NCBI GenBank assembly: GCA_963514095.1
Contig: OY741265.1
Coordinates: 30,738,290 to 30,802,289 of the forward strand
DNA: 64,000 bases
DNA from: Eutrigla gurnardus
Lineage: Eukaryota; Chordata; Actinopteri; Perciformes; Triglidae
Direction of reading: 5' to 3'
The position numbers and the translations under genes were made by a program. Every line of letters starts with the position of its first letter. Within the stretch, counting starts at the first letter, position 1. Below the pieces are notes generated by a model that was not told the origin of the DNA, made no database searches, and saw nothing but the letters and a program-made list of their open reading frames with translations. This document shows positions 39,426-54,100 of the stretch, one piece after another.

Positions 39426-42400
39426 AAAAAAAAAAACCTTACCTATAGCACTCTGATCGTAGCACTGTTGCTCTTGAAGTATTAGTTTACTCAGATGAGG
39501 ACCTAACACTTGTTCTATTTTTAGCTCTTACTTTATCAGCAATGATACGTTGTGGTTTCTTTGTTTCCTTCTTTTGACAAATGTACTTATTGTAAGTCGC
39601 TTTGGACAAAAGCGTCTGCTAAATGACCTAAATGTAAATGTAAATGTGTATTGGCTATTTGACATATTGGTCCTACTCTCCTACTCTCAGCCTTCATGTC
39701 ATGTGTTGGAAGGTGGAGACAGAGTTAAGATAACTAACTACAATTTCTCCACCTGGTCTCCTAAAAATTACGTTCCCACACAACTAAACTGCATTGTGAA
39801 TATGTTTCAATGGAAAAAAAAATTGTCACTGATTACATTTGCTGTCTTTTTTTACTAAATATAACCAAGTAGTTTTGTTGTCTCAACCTAACAACGTAGG
39901 TTTGTTGTCTCAACCTAACTAAGTAGGTTTGTTGTCTCAACCTAACAAAGTAGGTTTGTTGTCTTAACCTTACTATGTAGTTGTCCTTTTAGATGGATAA
40001 AAGTCACTTTCATGCATTGTGTGTAATCTTGTCCCTCAACAAACATAGCCAAAACATTTCCTTCTTTGATTCCTTTCTGAGTTTTACTGCCATCAGCTGG
40101 GGAAAAATGCAACATTATATAAGTTGTCACACTTCCTATTTAAGCAAGTGGACTGATGCTTAGACGACTTGGGCTGCTTGGAGGCCTTGTATCCCATTTA
40201 TCATGGGAGAGACTGGTTTGTTCTCTCTGTCATTAAGTCATGTTAAATCAAACACTGACACACATGCACACATAACCCATGCACTTCAGAATACAGTGTG
40301 AGAGACATGACAGTAGAGAGGACAGTGTGTTGTAGACAGGGTTAGGACAGATGAGCAAAGCTACACAAACCACCAAAATCTTGTAGATTGCTGCTGTAGA
40401 CCACCACAGGACTGTATGTATGACTACGTGTGTTATCCAGTACATGAATATGTATTACAGCGGCACATACCATTTTATTGTGGATGGAAGGGGAGACAGG
40501 GTAGTTGTAGTGGTGTAATCCTTGGCTTAAGGACCTCCTATCACCAGGGTAGTCATACTGAAGGAAGGAGGGAAGGAGTAAGAAAGAGGTAAGGGAAGAA
40601 TGGATGAACGTTAGGGTGAAGTATGATGAATGTGGTTACAGCATATAAGTGATACTCATCACTGTTTCCTGTATGATAAAACTACATGTGTTTGTACTGC
40701 TAACCTCACAATGATACTGGAGGTGAAGATTTAGTTACAACTGCTTTTAATGAACTTCTCAAGTTCAAAGGTTTGAATATGAAAAAAAAACATACAATTT
40801 TTAGCCTGGAAAACAATTCTATTCCCATTAAACTCTGTTCCACCCAGTGAGTGTTCAATTTTCGAATGGCTGTGGCCTCTTGTTGTAATTTTTTTGTTTT
40901 TTTTAATGTATTTCTTTTTTTATATCGACTGTAGAACACTGCAACAACTCATGCTAGTACCTTTGGGGAGCTGAGGGACCGTCTCAGGCTATAGACAGAG
41001 GGATCAGCATAGATCACATCATCCCTCAACTTCCCTGGAAAGCGGTCAAAGCGAGTGGACGGCGATCGAGCCGGTGAGGCAAAGTTGTGTGGTGCCGGTG
41101 AATAAGGTCCCCCCGACGATGAAGACGGTGACCTGGGAACAGACCTCGAGCGGGGCTGGATGGACAGACGTCTCATGGATGTTTCCATTCCATCATAGTA
41201 CGTTGTCCCCCATTGGTCCCTGGTCATTGGGGGCCCAAACAGCTGATGGGGTCCATCCCTCAGTGAGTGGCGCTTCTCCTCAACTGTCCACCGTCGGTCG
41301 TATCCCCCCACAGCAGAGACAGAGCAGATACTGTCAGGTCGGATCCCAGGCGGGTAAAGAGGGTACTCGTCCACATACTGGGGGCCACCTGGGTAGCCAT
41401 AGTAGTCGCCCGACCCACGGGTCACTGGGTAGTAACGAGATGGGCTGGAAAGTCAGGAAGATATGTAAAGTCATGAAAATAACACAGCATGTGTTTGAAC
41501 TAACAGCAGTAGAACATTTTCTAATTGCATTTGATAAAGGCAGAGCCAAAATAAAGAAATTACTGCTGTATTATTACACACATCTCACCTTGATACCTAG
41601 ACAATTGTATTATTATTGCCATTATTAATAATGACATGCACATTCATTATGATTCAGGTACACGCACCAAGTGAAATGTTCACTTTGTCAGTATAAGGTC
41701 ATTGTAAATGTAATTTTCACACCAACGTGAAGCCAATTTTTGCCTTGTCAGGTCTTTTTCATGCATTGTGTGTATCCTTCAACAAACATAGCTAAAGCAT
41801 TTCTGTAGTTTTACTGTACTAACAAGAGCTACTATCGTAGAGCTCTGGGGTACCACAAACGGATACAAGATTTTCTTCCTCCATTTCTAATTTAGAAACA
41901 TCACCACCCTGAAGCTAAATGCAAAGACTACACAGAAGAACACGTGTCATATTTTTCCTCTTGTCCACTGGTCTACCTGTTGATGTCTTCCTGCGAGGCC
42001 ATGCCCCGTCGCTGATTGACCCAGCTCTGCAGCTGGGCCATAGAGCTCTTCCTCTGGGCCACCCTCTCTGGAGCCGTCCTGGGTACAAAGCCCCTCCTCA
42101 GCACCACATGATCCTGCTGCTCCCTTGGGTCCTGTGATGGGCCACCATCTGCCTCTGGGTGTCCCTGAGGGACACGATGTCTACCTTGACTCTTTGATGG
42201 AGGGGTTTTGCTATTGCTGTTGTGGGGTGTGGTGTTGCCCCAACCATTGGGATGGTGAGTTGGGTAAGAAACGTGCTCAGGACCAGGACCTCTTCCTTCA
42301 TTATCACCTCGTCCTCCACCTTCTGCTCGTCTCCCATCATTCTTTGATCCCTCCTGATCGGAGCAGGGGGTGGAGGCTGGGGGTGTCTTGAGGTTGTTGA

Positions 42401-43613
42401 CGCCATTAGTCTTAGGGTGGGGGGCATGTTCTCCGTCAGGTTCATTGTGTGTTTCACTGTGTGGATGCTGCTGTATTTGTGGGCTGGGGGCCTTGGTGAC
42501 CATGGTGTGGTTGAGATCAGCTGTGGTGTTTATTCTGTAAAGGGAAACAAAATGTGAGAGGTGAGGCAGCTTTGTTTGGTTTCAACTGGATTTTAAACCA
42601 CCAGGACAAGTAACTGATTGTTATTTGAGAATGAAATCCAAGAAATGTATATTGCACCTCTGTGTTGGCTGGACGTTGACCTCTGCAGCCTCACTCATGG
42701 CTCTGATCCACTCTTCCTGGTCCTCATGGCTATCTGCACTGAAGTAGTATGTCCGGGTCCCAGCGTGCTGTGCCTGCATGCAAAACACAACAGGAACCTT
42801 CAAGTCCCCATCCTCAACCTCATCCCTGTCCAAGCTCACCTGCAGAGGGAGACAAAAGACACACTGTTATGATCACACTCAACAACCCCTTTCATTTTTA
42901 TGAACAGAAACTTCATCTCCTCATACAACGAAGACAGATATTAATATCGATTAGTCTGAAAGGTGATTCCGATTCATTGTTATTAGTAAATCACTTTATC
43001 CGGAGGTCAAAATGAAACTTTTCTTATGCAGTGAAGGATTTTTTTGTCAGATGTACTCATTGAGTGCACATCTACTGTAAATAGAGTAAAGTACTGAGTA
43101 GAGTAACTATTATCGACATTTGACAGAGGACAGTTGGAAGGTAATGACAAAGTTTGTCAAATGCTGTCCAGGTTGTAATGATAATATTGGGCCGTGTAAC
43201 TCTCTTATAATTTACCTGACTGTTCCTAGATCTCAGAAGGTAATCTGGTGAGAGCCATGCCGTTGTCATTCATACAATGAATGGATGTAAATCAGAATCA
43301 TCCTTTAATGATGTTCATGCACAATTATCTGATATAGCTCGAAAGAAATATCCTCTGAGATCACTTATGTTTTTCAAGCATGCAAGGGTTTGTAGAGGTG
43401 GTGTTGGTTGTATCTTTGAATAGCAGATTTCACATGCAGTCAAGAAACCAGAAGAAAGTTATCTGTGAATCCTTCATTATTCAACTACCATGCAGACATG
43501 CAGTATTCTTGACAGACAGGACAGTTAACAAACAAAAGGAGATGAATATCAACAGTGTACCTGCTATACTTTGTAACACAACAGGAGACAGCAAGGGCCG
43601 GCATACCTCACGG

Positions 43614-43656
<43 letters not shown>

Positions 43657-46089
43657 TACACACAAACACACAGGGGGGAGAGACAATAAGTGGTACAGGT
43701 TTAGGATTGGGGTGTCAAAGAAGCCTGAACATGGATTCTGTAAGGCTGCAGCCGTCTCTTGGTAGAAGAGGAAACATCTAACAATTAAAGAAGATACACT
43801 TCAATCATCTCACTCTAGCACCAAGTCAGTTAAACTTCAGGAAGATCAATCTGTCCATTTAGGAAACACAACCAGGCCCGGAGTGGCTAATCGGGAGGAC
43901 CGGGACAATTCCCGGTGGGCCGGTCTGACTTTTGGGCCGCGAGGGCCGGTGTTCAATTATTATTTTTATTTATTTTTGTGCCGGTGTTCAGTCATGGCAC
44001 TGAGTGGAGTGGGTATCACGTGTATGCGTCGCGGGGATTCCCGCAGGTAAATAGACACAAGAACCCAGCCGAACTCTCGGCCCTGATGCCCCCAGACCAT
44101 GGTGAAAAGCCCGCGGTCCTCACTAAAACACAGGCCCACCCAGGTCCACAAGAGTCCACACAGGCGGACTCTCCGTCGAACGCGAAACGCCAAGACGCGC
44201 CGCACGCAAACCAGCCGGGAAACAGACAGCTGAACACGGCCGAACTATGGGCACTTGTGCCCACAAGGCTGTGTGAAAATACACGGAATTACAAGGCTTT
44301 AGAGAACAGTGCGCTATTGTATGCTTAACATGTAAAGTTATAATTACATTATTTTAATATAATAGGTCGTGATCTAAAGTGGGCCGGTCTGAGGTATGAA
44401 ACTCCAGGGCTGAAAATGAGTCCCACTCCGGCCCTGAACACAACTGTTTGTGAAGCAGTTTCAGCTGCTTTGGTGCAAATGAAAGTGAAAACAGGAGACA
44501 AAAGCAAGAGAAGCCCCAACAAGGGAATGGTTTCCCTTCTCCTTCCTGACTGATTCTTCTGTAGTTTTGTGTTCTGCTAGTGTTCTGGTCACTACTTGTA
44601 GCATGAGGCGGCGGTACCTGCAGCCCAATCAGGTTCACAGGTAGTCCAGCTCCTTCGGGATGGCACATCTATATGTGAGGTCACAAGAACTTGTCTCCCA
44701 GCACAGTCTCAAGAGCATTGAGGAGATACCAGGAGACCGGCTGTTACACCAGGAGAACTGGGCAGGGCCGTAGAAGGGCATCAACCCAGCAGCAGGACTG
44801 ATATCTGCTCCTTTGTAGAGGAGGACCAGGAGGAGCACAGCTAGAGACCCACAACATGACCTCCAGCAGGCTACTGGTGTGCATGTTTCTGACCAAACCT
44901 GGTACAGTGGGTCCTGGGCTCCTTGTGCAGGATGATTTTGGATTCTACTGACATTTTTAAGTCATTTTATTCTCAACAAATTATACAATCAGTAAAAATG
45001 TTAAGTATTCCCCTACTTTGAGTAGTGTATATGAAGAGGTGTATTCAGTCAATGTGAAAGATACACAGGTTTTAAATACACATGCAACCGTATCCTGTGG
45101 ATACTGATGTAAGTCACTATTGATGGGAAAACCTTGTGTCTGACCCCACAGACACCTACCTTCAACATTAACTGAAACATACTTATTAATGCTGCAATGA
45201 TTCCACATTACGAAGTGTATGTGTACTATGTGTAAACCAAAACTATTTCAGAAAGATACCACCAGAGGGCAGCACAAGCCAAGACATTGGACATTTAGTC
45301 AATCAGCTGTGAGTTATTCACACACTGAGATAAAACAACAATTTCAACAAGGCAAATGTGCATCATTGACAGAACATGTTTCCTCAAAGACTGTTTTACT
45401 CTTGTTGCCTCATACTGCAGCTCCAGACACCAGATAGGTAGTACAAGTACTAGTACAAATAGTGCATGGCTACTTGAGTAAATGTACATAATGACCTTCT
45501 GTCATGAATGATAATGGTGTCCACAGCCACCTCTATCAAAATACTTAAATATGCTTTCTGCAGCATGTACATATTCCCTCATACAGCCAGAAATCAGGTT
45601 CAGAAATGTTTAAATGACCCCCTTATTTATTCACTCTGTTTCTGTGAGTGTCCTGATGACCTGTTTTCCACATATGGTAACAAATTAATATTTCATGTAT
45701 TCCAGACAGTCCTAACATAAGTGATTATATGGGTTCATACTAAATGTCCCATTGAGTGTTCAGTTTGCCCAGAAAATAATAGAAATACATGAGACTAAAT
45801 CATGTCATTATTTGTTGCTTGTGTGATGAGTCTTCATAGTTCAATCATCCAATGCAGAATCTCCATTGCTAAACCGCTGTGTGGAGCCTGACACAAACAC
45901 AGAGCAAACACAAACACTTTACTGCCTTCTGCCCAACAACACACTCCTCTCACTATCCAGCCCATCCAGCTATGTGTCAGAATCACATTTCACCCAAGCC
46001 TCATTTCAGTAAAACTGAAAGAAAAGATGGTGTTAATGGTGACATGTTTCTGTGTTGACAGACTGGTTGTATATTCAAGCACAGCAGTC

Positions 46090-46125
<36 letters not shown>

Positions 46126-46307
46126 CGCGTGTAGAAGGAACAGTACAGTCATAAGATAGCAAGGGGAAGTGATGTCACTGATAAACAGGAGTCACATCCT
46201 ACCACGGTGGAGCACTCTGAGACTCCACCCCCAGCACTGGTGATACAATTGGCTGAAAGGGCTGTATAGTAAGAGGCAGCAGTAACCTAGCAACAGAGGT
46301 GGGGCTC

Positions 46308-46368
<61 letters not shown>

Positions 46369-49300
46369 CAGTCATTTGTCCTTCCTTTGTTCGTTCATTG
46401 AGGAAGGATGCACGAGAGAGGAAAGGTGACATTTATCGACGTTTTCTCTTCTCTTTTTATGAAGTTTACTAATAAAATGATCACTTATTATTATTACATT
46501 TTAAAAAAGAGAACAAAGGAAGGACACTGGGAAGGAAGCATAAAGGAGGGAGGAAAGGAAGAAAAGAAAATAGGAAAAGAGGGTGACAGCAACAAAGCTA
46601 GAGAGGAAGAAGAGAAGAAAGAAAGTGATGATGGAACAATGAAGACAAAGACAGAGAGATGGGAAACTAAATGTTAAGGAAGAGAAATAAACAATGAAAA
46701 TGTAAAAGGAGGACATTGTTTGTTTAAGAGGCATGTAAATGTCAAATGTATACTTTTTCACCAATTCAATTCAGTTGTATTTATACTACCCAGAATTGCT
46801 TACTTTTAATAGGTCACATTTCTATTCTTACTATCCTACGATTTCTGCTATATCCACTGCTGCTGTCAGTATCAGCAGAAATCAGTTTCTACTATTATTT
46901 CCATTACTGTTAGTACTGTTTATACTGCTCTGATTACATGTATTATTTCTGACATATGGCTTGACTTCATTGTTTGTCGATGTATTTATTTATTTATTTT
47001 TTATTCTGTACACACAACATATATTGTACTTCTGTTCATCATCCAGAGATCTATCCTTGGTGTCTCTCCCTGAGGTTCCTTCCTGAATTCTCCCTTTTAA
47101 AAGTTTCTTTTAGCGAGTTGTATCTTTTTGGATGGAGGGTCCCGGGACTATGAAAATAAAACTAAATTGAAAATTACAAATCACAAATTAGCCTCAGATG
47201 TCTTTACAATCTCTACTACATAAATCCAGCCTAGGCCAGCCCACTTCTTGTCTAGGCCCTGCCAAAGCAAGCAGATTCTTTTTGTAATAACACTTTCATT
47301 AAAAACAATTTATATTTTGTCTGCATTCCTTTTCTATGTATCGGTTTGTGTGACATACAGCACATTTTATTTTACATTGTTTATATTTAAAGTTCCCATA
47401 TTATACAGTTTTTCCTCAATTTCACACAGCTGTCAGGGGTCCAACAACACTGGATTCGATATGCATTGCCCCAAACCCATCCATGGTCCTGAATTTCAGC
47501 TGTCTATAAGTTGCTCAAATGAGCTCTGCTGAGAACAGGCTGCTTCTGTGTCTGCACCTTTAAATGCTAATGAGCTCCGTCTGTCATCGCCTAGTCCGCT
47601 TGCGCTATGGTAGCGTGCGGCAATGTTTACGTGGATGTATCGCTATGGCTCGCCTATGTGTCTCAGGTGAAGTTGCTGGGGCCCGTATTGTGGGGACAGA
47701 TCCTTTTATGAGGGTCAGTGTCGAGGCAAAGCCAGCTTTGTACTGACCCTAGTTACTGAAGCAGTCCGATGTGAAGTGGTTAGCACACACATAGAAGCTA
47801 ACACGGACCGTAGCCGTAAAAATGAAACGCAAGAGACCAGACCCGGACCGCCGTGGACAGTGTTCTGTTGGACACACGCCCCCAGGCTCCGTCCAACCGG
47901 AGGCAGCAGTGAAGACACACCAGAGCGTGTGAGACAGAGAGAGGATTGTCTCCAGCTTCACAGGGATTTATTCAAGGAGCACCAGCCGGATCACCCAGTG
48001 CCATGACCGGTAAGTTGGGCTGCACTGGGTGCTGTCTGCCCGTGCTCTCCGTGCGCGCTCTCCGTGCGCGCTGTGGGTCTGTCGGTCCGCGTTTTCCCGC
48101 GCTGTCTGTCCATGATGTAGGTCCACACTTTCAGTGCTCACTGTGGGTCCGTGCGTGCTGACGGTCTGTGCGCCGGTCCGTGCGTGCTGTCTGTCCGTGC
48201 CGCTGTCGGCCCAGGCTGTCAGTCCTGCTGTCGGTCTGTCCGTGCTCTCAGTCAGCTCTCCCTGGGTCTCTCCGGTTGGCGCTGTCTGTGCGCTTTCTCC
48301 GTCTGCGCTGTCGGCTCTCAGCACTGTGTTGTGAAACGCCCCCCCTTCGGATTTCCTATCATCGTGCAGAGGAGTTTGGGCTTATGCAAATGACTCCTTT
48401 CGTTACGTAACGAAAGGAGCTGAATCTGAACAGCCTGTAGGAGCACACTTTTACCAGAGGGTGGGCTGCAGATACCATGCAGGAATTGCTTGTTTTCCTC
48501 ATCCTGGGAGTTGACAGGCTCAGGGAGGACCAGTTTATAGGTGTAGAGACCAGAGAAAATCTGTTTTTCATAATATGGCCCCAAGGGCTATCATGTTTGT
48601 ACTGTTTGTACTGGTTGGAGGGAACTGCCAAGTGGTTGGAGAATATACACCGGGAATCTGCATAGTTTCATGTCTGTCCCACACAACCCCCCCCCCCCCC
48701 CCCCCCCCAGCTCTAAGTCAGGATCAGTAAGAAAAGCACTACAGCTATTGACGTGGTATTAGAGACTAGCTGATTTTTCAGAAGAACAACTATGCAATAG
48801 ACTTTGCAATAAAGGGACTACAGAGTTTGACCGCATGCTTCTCAGATTGTATTGACCTGATAGGGGTTCTAAAAGACAGCTTTTGTAGAATATGGATGGT
48901 GACTTGAACAAAATCCTCAAATTAACTGAAGAATTGATGAGGAACAACATTATCAGTGATTGGAATGTCACTTCCTCGCGACAGAGGAAAATGCCGGCTA
49001 AGTGACACTGTGGTAAAAACTTTTAAAAAAGCAGCAAAGATCGAAGACAAATGTGGAATGCTCTTCTGGAATGGAAGTGCTTTACAACTGTCCAGCAGAT
49101 ATTTCCCCAACATCAGCACACTCCTAAGGGTCATCATAACTCTGTCATTGTAAACATGACATTCTGCATTATGCAAAATATTGATGACAAAATAATCTAC
49201 AACATTGACAGGAATATTGTTGAAGTTTTGTCTATATGGTTGTACATTGCACACTTTTATTAAACTGTATTATATCATGGCTATGCTTTTGTTGTGCGTG

Positions 49301-51066
49301 AACAGCCGTGAATTAGCTGGATTTTTAGGGTGATTGTAGCTTCCTTGTTGTTTCTGTGCTGTGTTGTATTAAATTAACGTAACTAGGGTTGGGCATTCCA
49401 GTTCCAAACGATTCTCGATTACGATTCTTTTAAGAGGCAGGGTAAAAAAAGTTTAGGATATTTTAAATGAGCTAGCTGACCAACGGTCTTTCTGAATGAA
49501 ATAGTCTGACCTTATCCATCAATTTTAATTCTATGAACTTTTTACTTTTTATGAACTTTTTACTTTTTATGATCTTTACTATGTATTTCTCACAGGGCTG
49601 TTTTCAAGTACAAATATTAAATCTATGAATTTGAATATAAATATTATAAATTGTGAATACATTTTCACAGGGGTACATTTTCCTCAAGAGAGCTTTATTT
49701 TTGAAAACCTCATGAAAACACATTTACAGTGTATGATGCTGCAGGTACTTTAACATGTTACCGTGCTCCCACTGATGGGCTAACCTGGTGCAGAATAGCA
49801 AATAAACAATAAGAAACTTGTAAAACCTTCCTTTTGTTGCACCGACATCTTCCCCTCATCGCGGAGTCATCAGCCTGGCTAACGTTAGCGATCTCAGGTC
49901 GTAAATTGTCTATGAAAAAATACGTGGGCTAATTTGTTAGCTGCCTCAATGTTGGCGCAAGACATTATTTATTGTTGAACTTTCCGGATTCGGACTGCGG
50001 TTCAGTCACTGCGGTGCCACGCTGGGGGTCGGACCCGGACCTGGACCCAGACCCGGAGCCAGAGGAAGACGCAGTGGAGGACGGTAGGAACAGCGCTATC
50101 CATGCTCGACTCGCTCGGTTATGCAAACACTTCCGGTGGCTGCTTCTTCGTTGGTGTTCAGCAGCTTCTTCTTCTCCGTTCGGCGGACTGGCAACAAACT
50201 GCATAAACAAACTACTGCGGGGATTTAGGAACCGAAAAAAATAATCGAAATTCAAACATCTTCGTAACGGTTCCGGAACCGGACGTTAGGAACCGGTTCC
50301 TATTCGGAACCGGATCTCGGTGCCCAACCCTAAACGTAACACATGGACATTGATCTGATATATTCAGGGATATTGATTAGCATCTTAAGTAGACTATTCC
50401 ATGCAGGTTGCCCTCGACTGGCGATTATTTCAGTGCAGGTGGATATTATCACCGATGGCTGCAGAGCCCCCTGCTAACTGAAGACCCCTCTGGGAACAGC
50501 CAGGCCTACGTGGCATTAATGTATCAGCCTAGGCATCAACATTGCACTGTATACTGCTGTAGCATGCAGCAAACACAATTATACTTTCATTATTCACAGC
50601 TCGCGAAATAAAGTAGATAGAACACTTTGGCGCAGTATACTATTATTGAGCTATTTATGGAATTCATTTTATGGCCCGAGCATTTTCACTCAGGCCCTGC
50701 TGCATCTTTATTTCGGGCTACGCCACTAAATAGTAGCCCTTTCCCAAGACCCTCCATCATAAGTCCCTGAAAATAGGAAGAAGCCTCCAAGGAGTGATCT
50801 CTTTCCCAGGATGGACTGAAGTACAATAGATGTTCTGTGTACAGAATAAACAACAACATATCTACAACATAGGCAATCAATATTTGTCAGGTGGGATACA
50901 CTGTACCTGTCTGTATGATAGGTGTGTGTGTGTGTGTGTGTGTGCGTTGGATGACAGGGACTGAGAAGGGATTATGTCCTATTGACCTGTGAACATGTTT
51001 GTGCGGATGTTTGACTAGTCTGGTACAGTATGTACTCAAAGTATACACATACAAACAATTGTGCAG

Positions 51067-51132
<66 letters not shown>

Positions 51133-54100
51133 CATTGAAAATATTCTCAATTTTTCAGTCCAAGGCACAAAACTCACTGTTGCCCATAAATATTTTGTTT
51201 TCAGACACAATCCTCTGTTTGTATCAGTAATCATTTTTGACGAGGGACAATGATTACATTATGTGTCCCAATTACCCAGGTGGACTGGCGACCTGTCCAG
51301 ACTGTACCCTGCCTTCGCCCAATGATAGCTAGCTCCTGAAGACAGGATAAGCGGTAGATAATGGATGGATGGATGGAATTACTTAGGTGAAATTAATTCA
51401 TGCTCTATATTTGTATGGTGCTATAAAAAACAACACATTTGCAAATTATTCCAACTTTATGGTCGACCCTGTACTTAACCACTTCATGTTTCAATGTTAG
51501 TAGATGTGGTTAATATGGGTGTTTTGAACTATATGGATGAACTATACCATTTTTCAGTCTGTATATTTTTAGGTCCTTTTCCCTTCTTCCTCATCCAACA
51601 GCAGAGCAACACCAAGAGCTCCACGTCTGCTTGAATCCACAAGCTGCTACACAGGATGCTGTTTGACCAATGCAACAAGAGGCACAGCAACTGTCATGAC
51701 TACAGTGTGATTGGGACCTTACTAATGTTTATGTAAAAAAACATCATGGTTAAAATAAGTATGTGAATTAAGTCAAATACATGCAGAAACAATATAACAG
51801 GAAAACTTGACACAAACGTCACTAACATAAGGAGCACCAGTCTCCTGTGTTTGTTTGACCCATCCAGTGAGAATGTCTTTGACTTGCCTCTATGGGGCTG
51901 AGCCCAGAACACAAACTACAGGTATGCAAAGCAGAAACCAGACAACATATGTGACCCGCCACGCAAAACCAGCAACAAGTCGGGTGGGACGAATTTGCAT
52001 AAACAACGAAATAATCTTTTTTTTTTTTTCAAAATTAGTGATTTTCATTTTTTTGTAGAATATGCAAGTTAAGATCATGAAGAAGCCACTCCATGTTTCA
52101 GATAACAGTATTGGTTGCCTTAAAAGTATACATTTTGTATTTGTAGTAAAAATCTGTGGTTGTCTCTGTCTTTGCTGGGGCGAGTACGGCGATGCAGTTC
52201 ATTTCCATACTGATCACCATAGGCCATTCATGCGCTGTTATTATTTTTTCGGCAACTCAGCTGCATGTTAGAAGTGAAACACATGGCTACTTATTCAGCG
52301 CCCGTGTCCCTCAGCGGATCAGCTGGAGCGGAAGATATCAGACGCTATATCTACGGTTACATTTCAACGGGATAAAGACAGGAGGAAATCCGTAACTTTG
52401 ACTGCAAATGCTACGGAAGAAGAAAGGAGAACTCTCTCCTTGGAAGACATTCATGTAGCGACAAACTTTCTCAAGAGTTTATAGCATATGGATGGATTCT
52501 TTAGCTGCCGAAAGAGAGCAAAAGTTACGTCGGAGATGACTGCATCCACCAAAAAGCCGCAGACGAAAAGAAAGTCCGCCTGGACCTCTTATTTCATCGG
52601 AGGCAACGAATTCTGCAGGAATACTTTTCAGTTTCTTATGGGGTGAGTTTCCGTTAACATCCAAGTTATCTACTTTGCTTGGCTAGCTAAGCTAGCTCAG
52701 TGCTGTCGTCTTAAAATTATATGCACATCGAAACTAAGCTGTAATGGGAGGTTTTTGGCTTGTAATGTGGGCATCTGATCTAACAGTAAGGTGCAAAGGG
52801 GCCTGTTGGCATTGCTTGAATTGACTGTGATGCTAGTAGTTTAGCAACTAGCCTACCTGAGGACAATATGCATTAGCAGGCTAACAGATACCAGATATCA
52901 CTGAGTGACATCTGTAGGGGGGAGGGCTTATCTGAATGAGATGCAAATGAGCACCATTGTGTTTCCTTTCTGGCCAGGTGAGGTGAGGTGAGATTTGCAA
53001 ATCTTTTAGGCCAGTTTTCTCAGTGAACGGTTTTCAGAGAAGCATACATTCAAATGGCCACAACTTCGTCAAATATTATCGGATTTCCATGTGTTAGACA
53101 TCATTGGAAAGCTTAGCTTACACTTTCAGAATCTGTTAATGACTCAAAATGCCCTGGAGCCGACTTGTTCCTGGTTTTGCCGTGGCTGGTCGCATATGCA
53201 TCCACTGCTGTTCTGCAGAGCCGTAAGCTGGTGGGTGCACCGGTGACCATGGATCGAATGCCTTTGGAACTAAAGTAGGATTTGGCTTCAAGGTTTCCGG
53301 GGTTGAAACAAATCATTCAGGGTTAGCCACCTTATAACAGTTTCATGTATGTGTTCAAGTGGCTCAAATGATATGCCCACCCCAGTCCGAGGACATTTAA
53401 GATAGTTGGTCGTGACACAGTTGAGAGTAGCACCGTCTAGACACCAGTGGGTGCAGTATATCACTTACTGTACCTCAGAACAACTGTGTAAAAAGTTGTA
53501 TGAATTTATGTAACAGCAGATCACCAATCTATGTGAGATATTCTTTCTCTATGATAAAATGTTATTAAACATGTACTAATGCTGCGCTTCCACTCCATGT
53601 TCCATACTGCCTGCTCTTTTCTTGTTTACCATTGACAAAAGTTGTGGATGGGACCTGGTACCTGGTTTTTGGTACCACCTCGGTCGAGGTACACTACACC
53701 CTGCAGTATGCTGTACATAAGGCATAGATGACACATACCACATCTTAGAGCTTTTACCAAAAGGGAGTCGAGTCGAACTGAACCCTGCAAAGGAATCAAG
53801 GAATCATAAATTGTCAGTCTATCACAGGGATACATGTAGAGACAGACAGGTAACCAGTCTATCACAGAGCTGACATGTAGAGACAGACAGGTCCATCCTG
53901 CATGTCTTTGGACTGTGGGAGGAAGCCGGAGAACCTGGAGAGAACCCACGCTTACACGGGGAGAACATGCAAACTCCACACAGAAGGAATCCGAACCAGG
54001 ACCCTCTCGCTGTGAGGCGACAGTGCTACCCACTACACTACCGTGCAGCCCCTACTGAGTAATGCCCCCCCTTAAATAGCAAAATACTGGACCATTGACT

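Larger units (their letters stand above)
44445..47386. other. Intron sequence of plekha6, little recognised
   Basis: Contains two GT microsatellites (listed) and a weak LINE-tail-like stretch near 46757-47170 (aattcaattcagttgtattt; ctatgaaaataaaactaaat). No exon candidate in phase was found. Confidence 0.6.

Noticed and set aside
53577..53790. MITE suggested by ggtacctggtttttggtacc and iterated palindromic motifs
   Set aside because: The motifs resemble a fish MITE core, but I could not find matching ends or a target duplication, so it is not listed as a feature.
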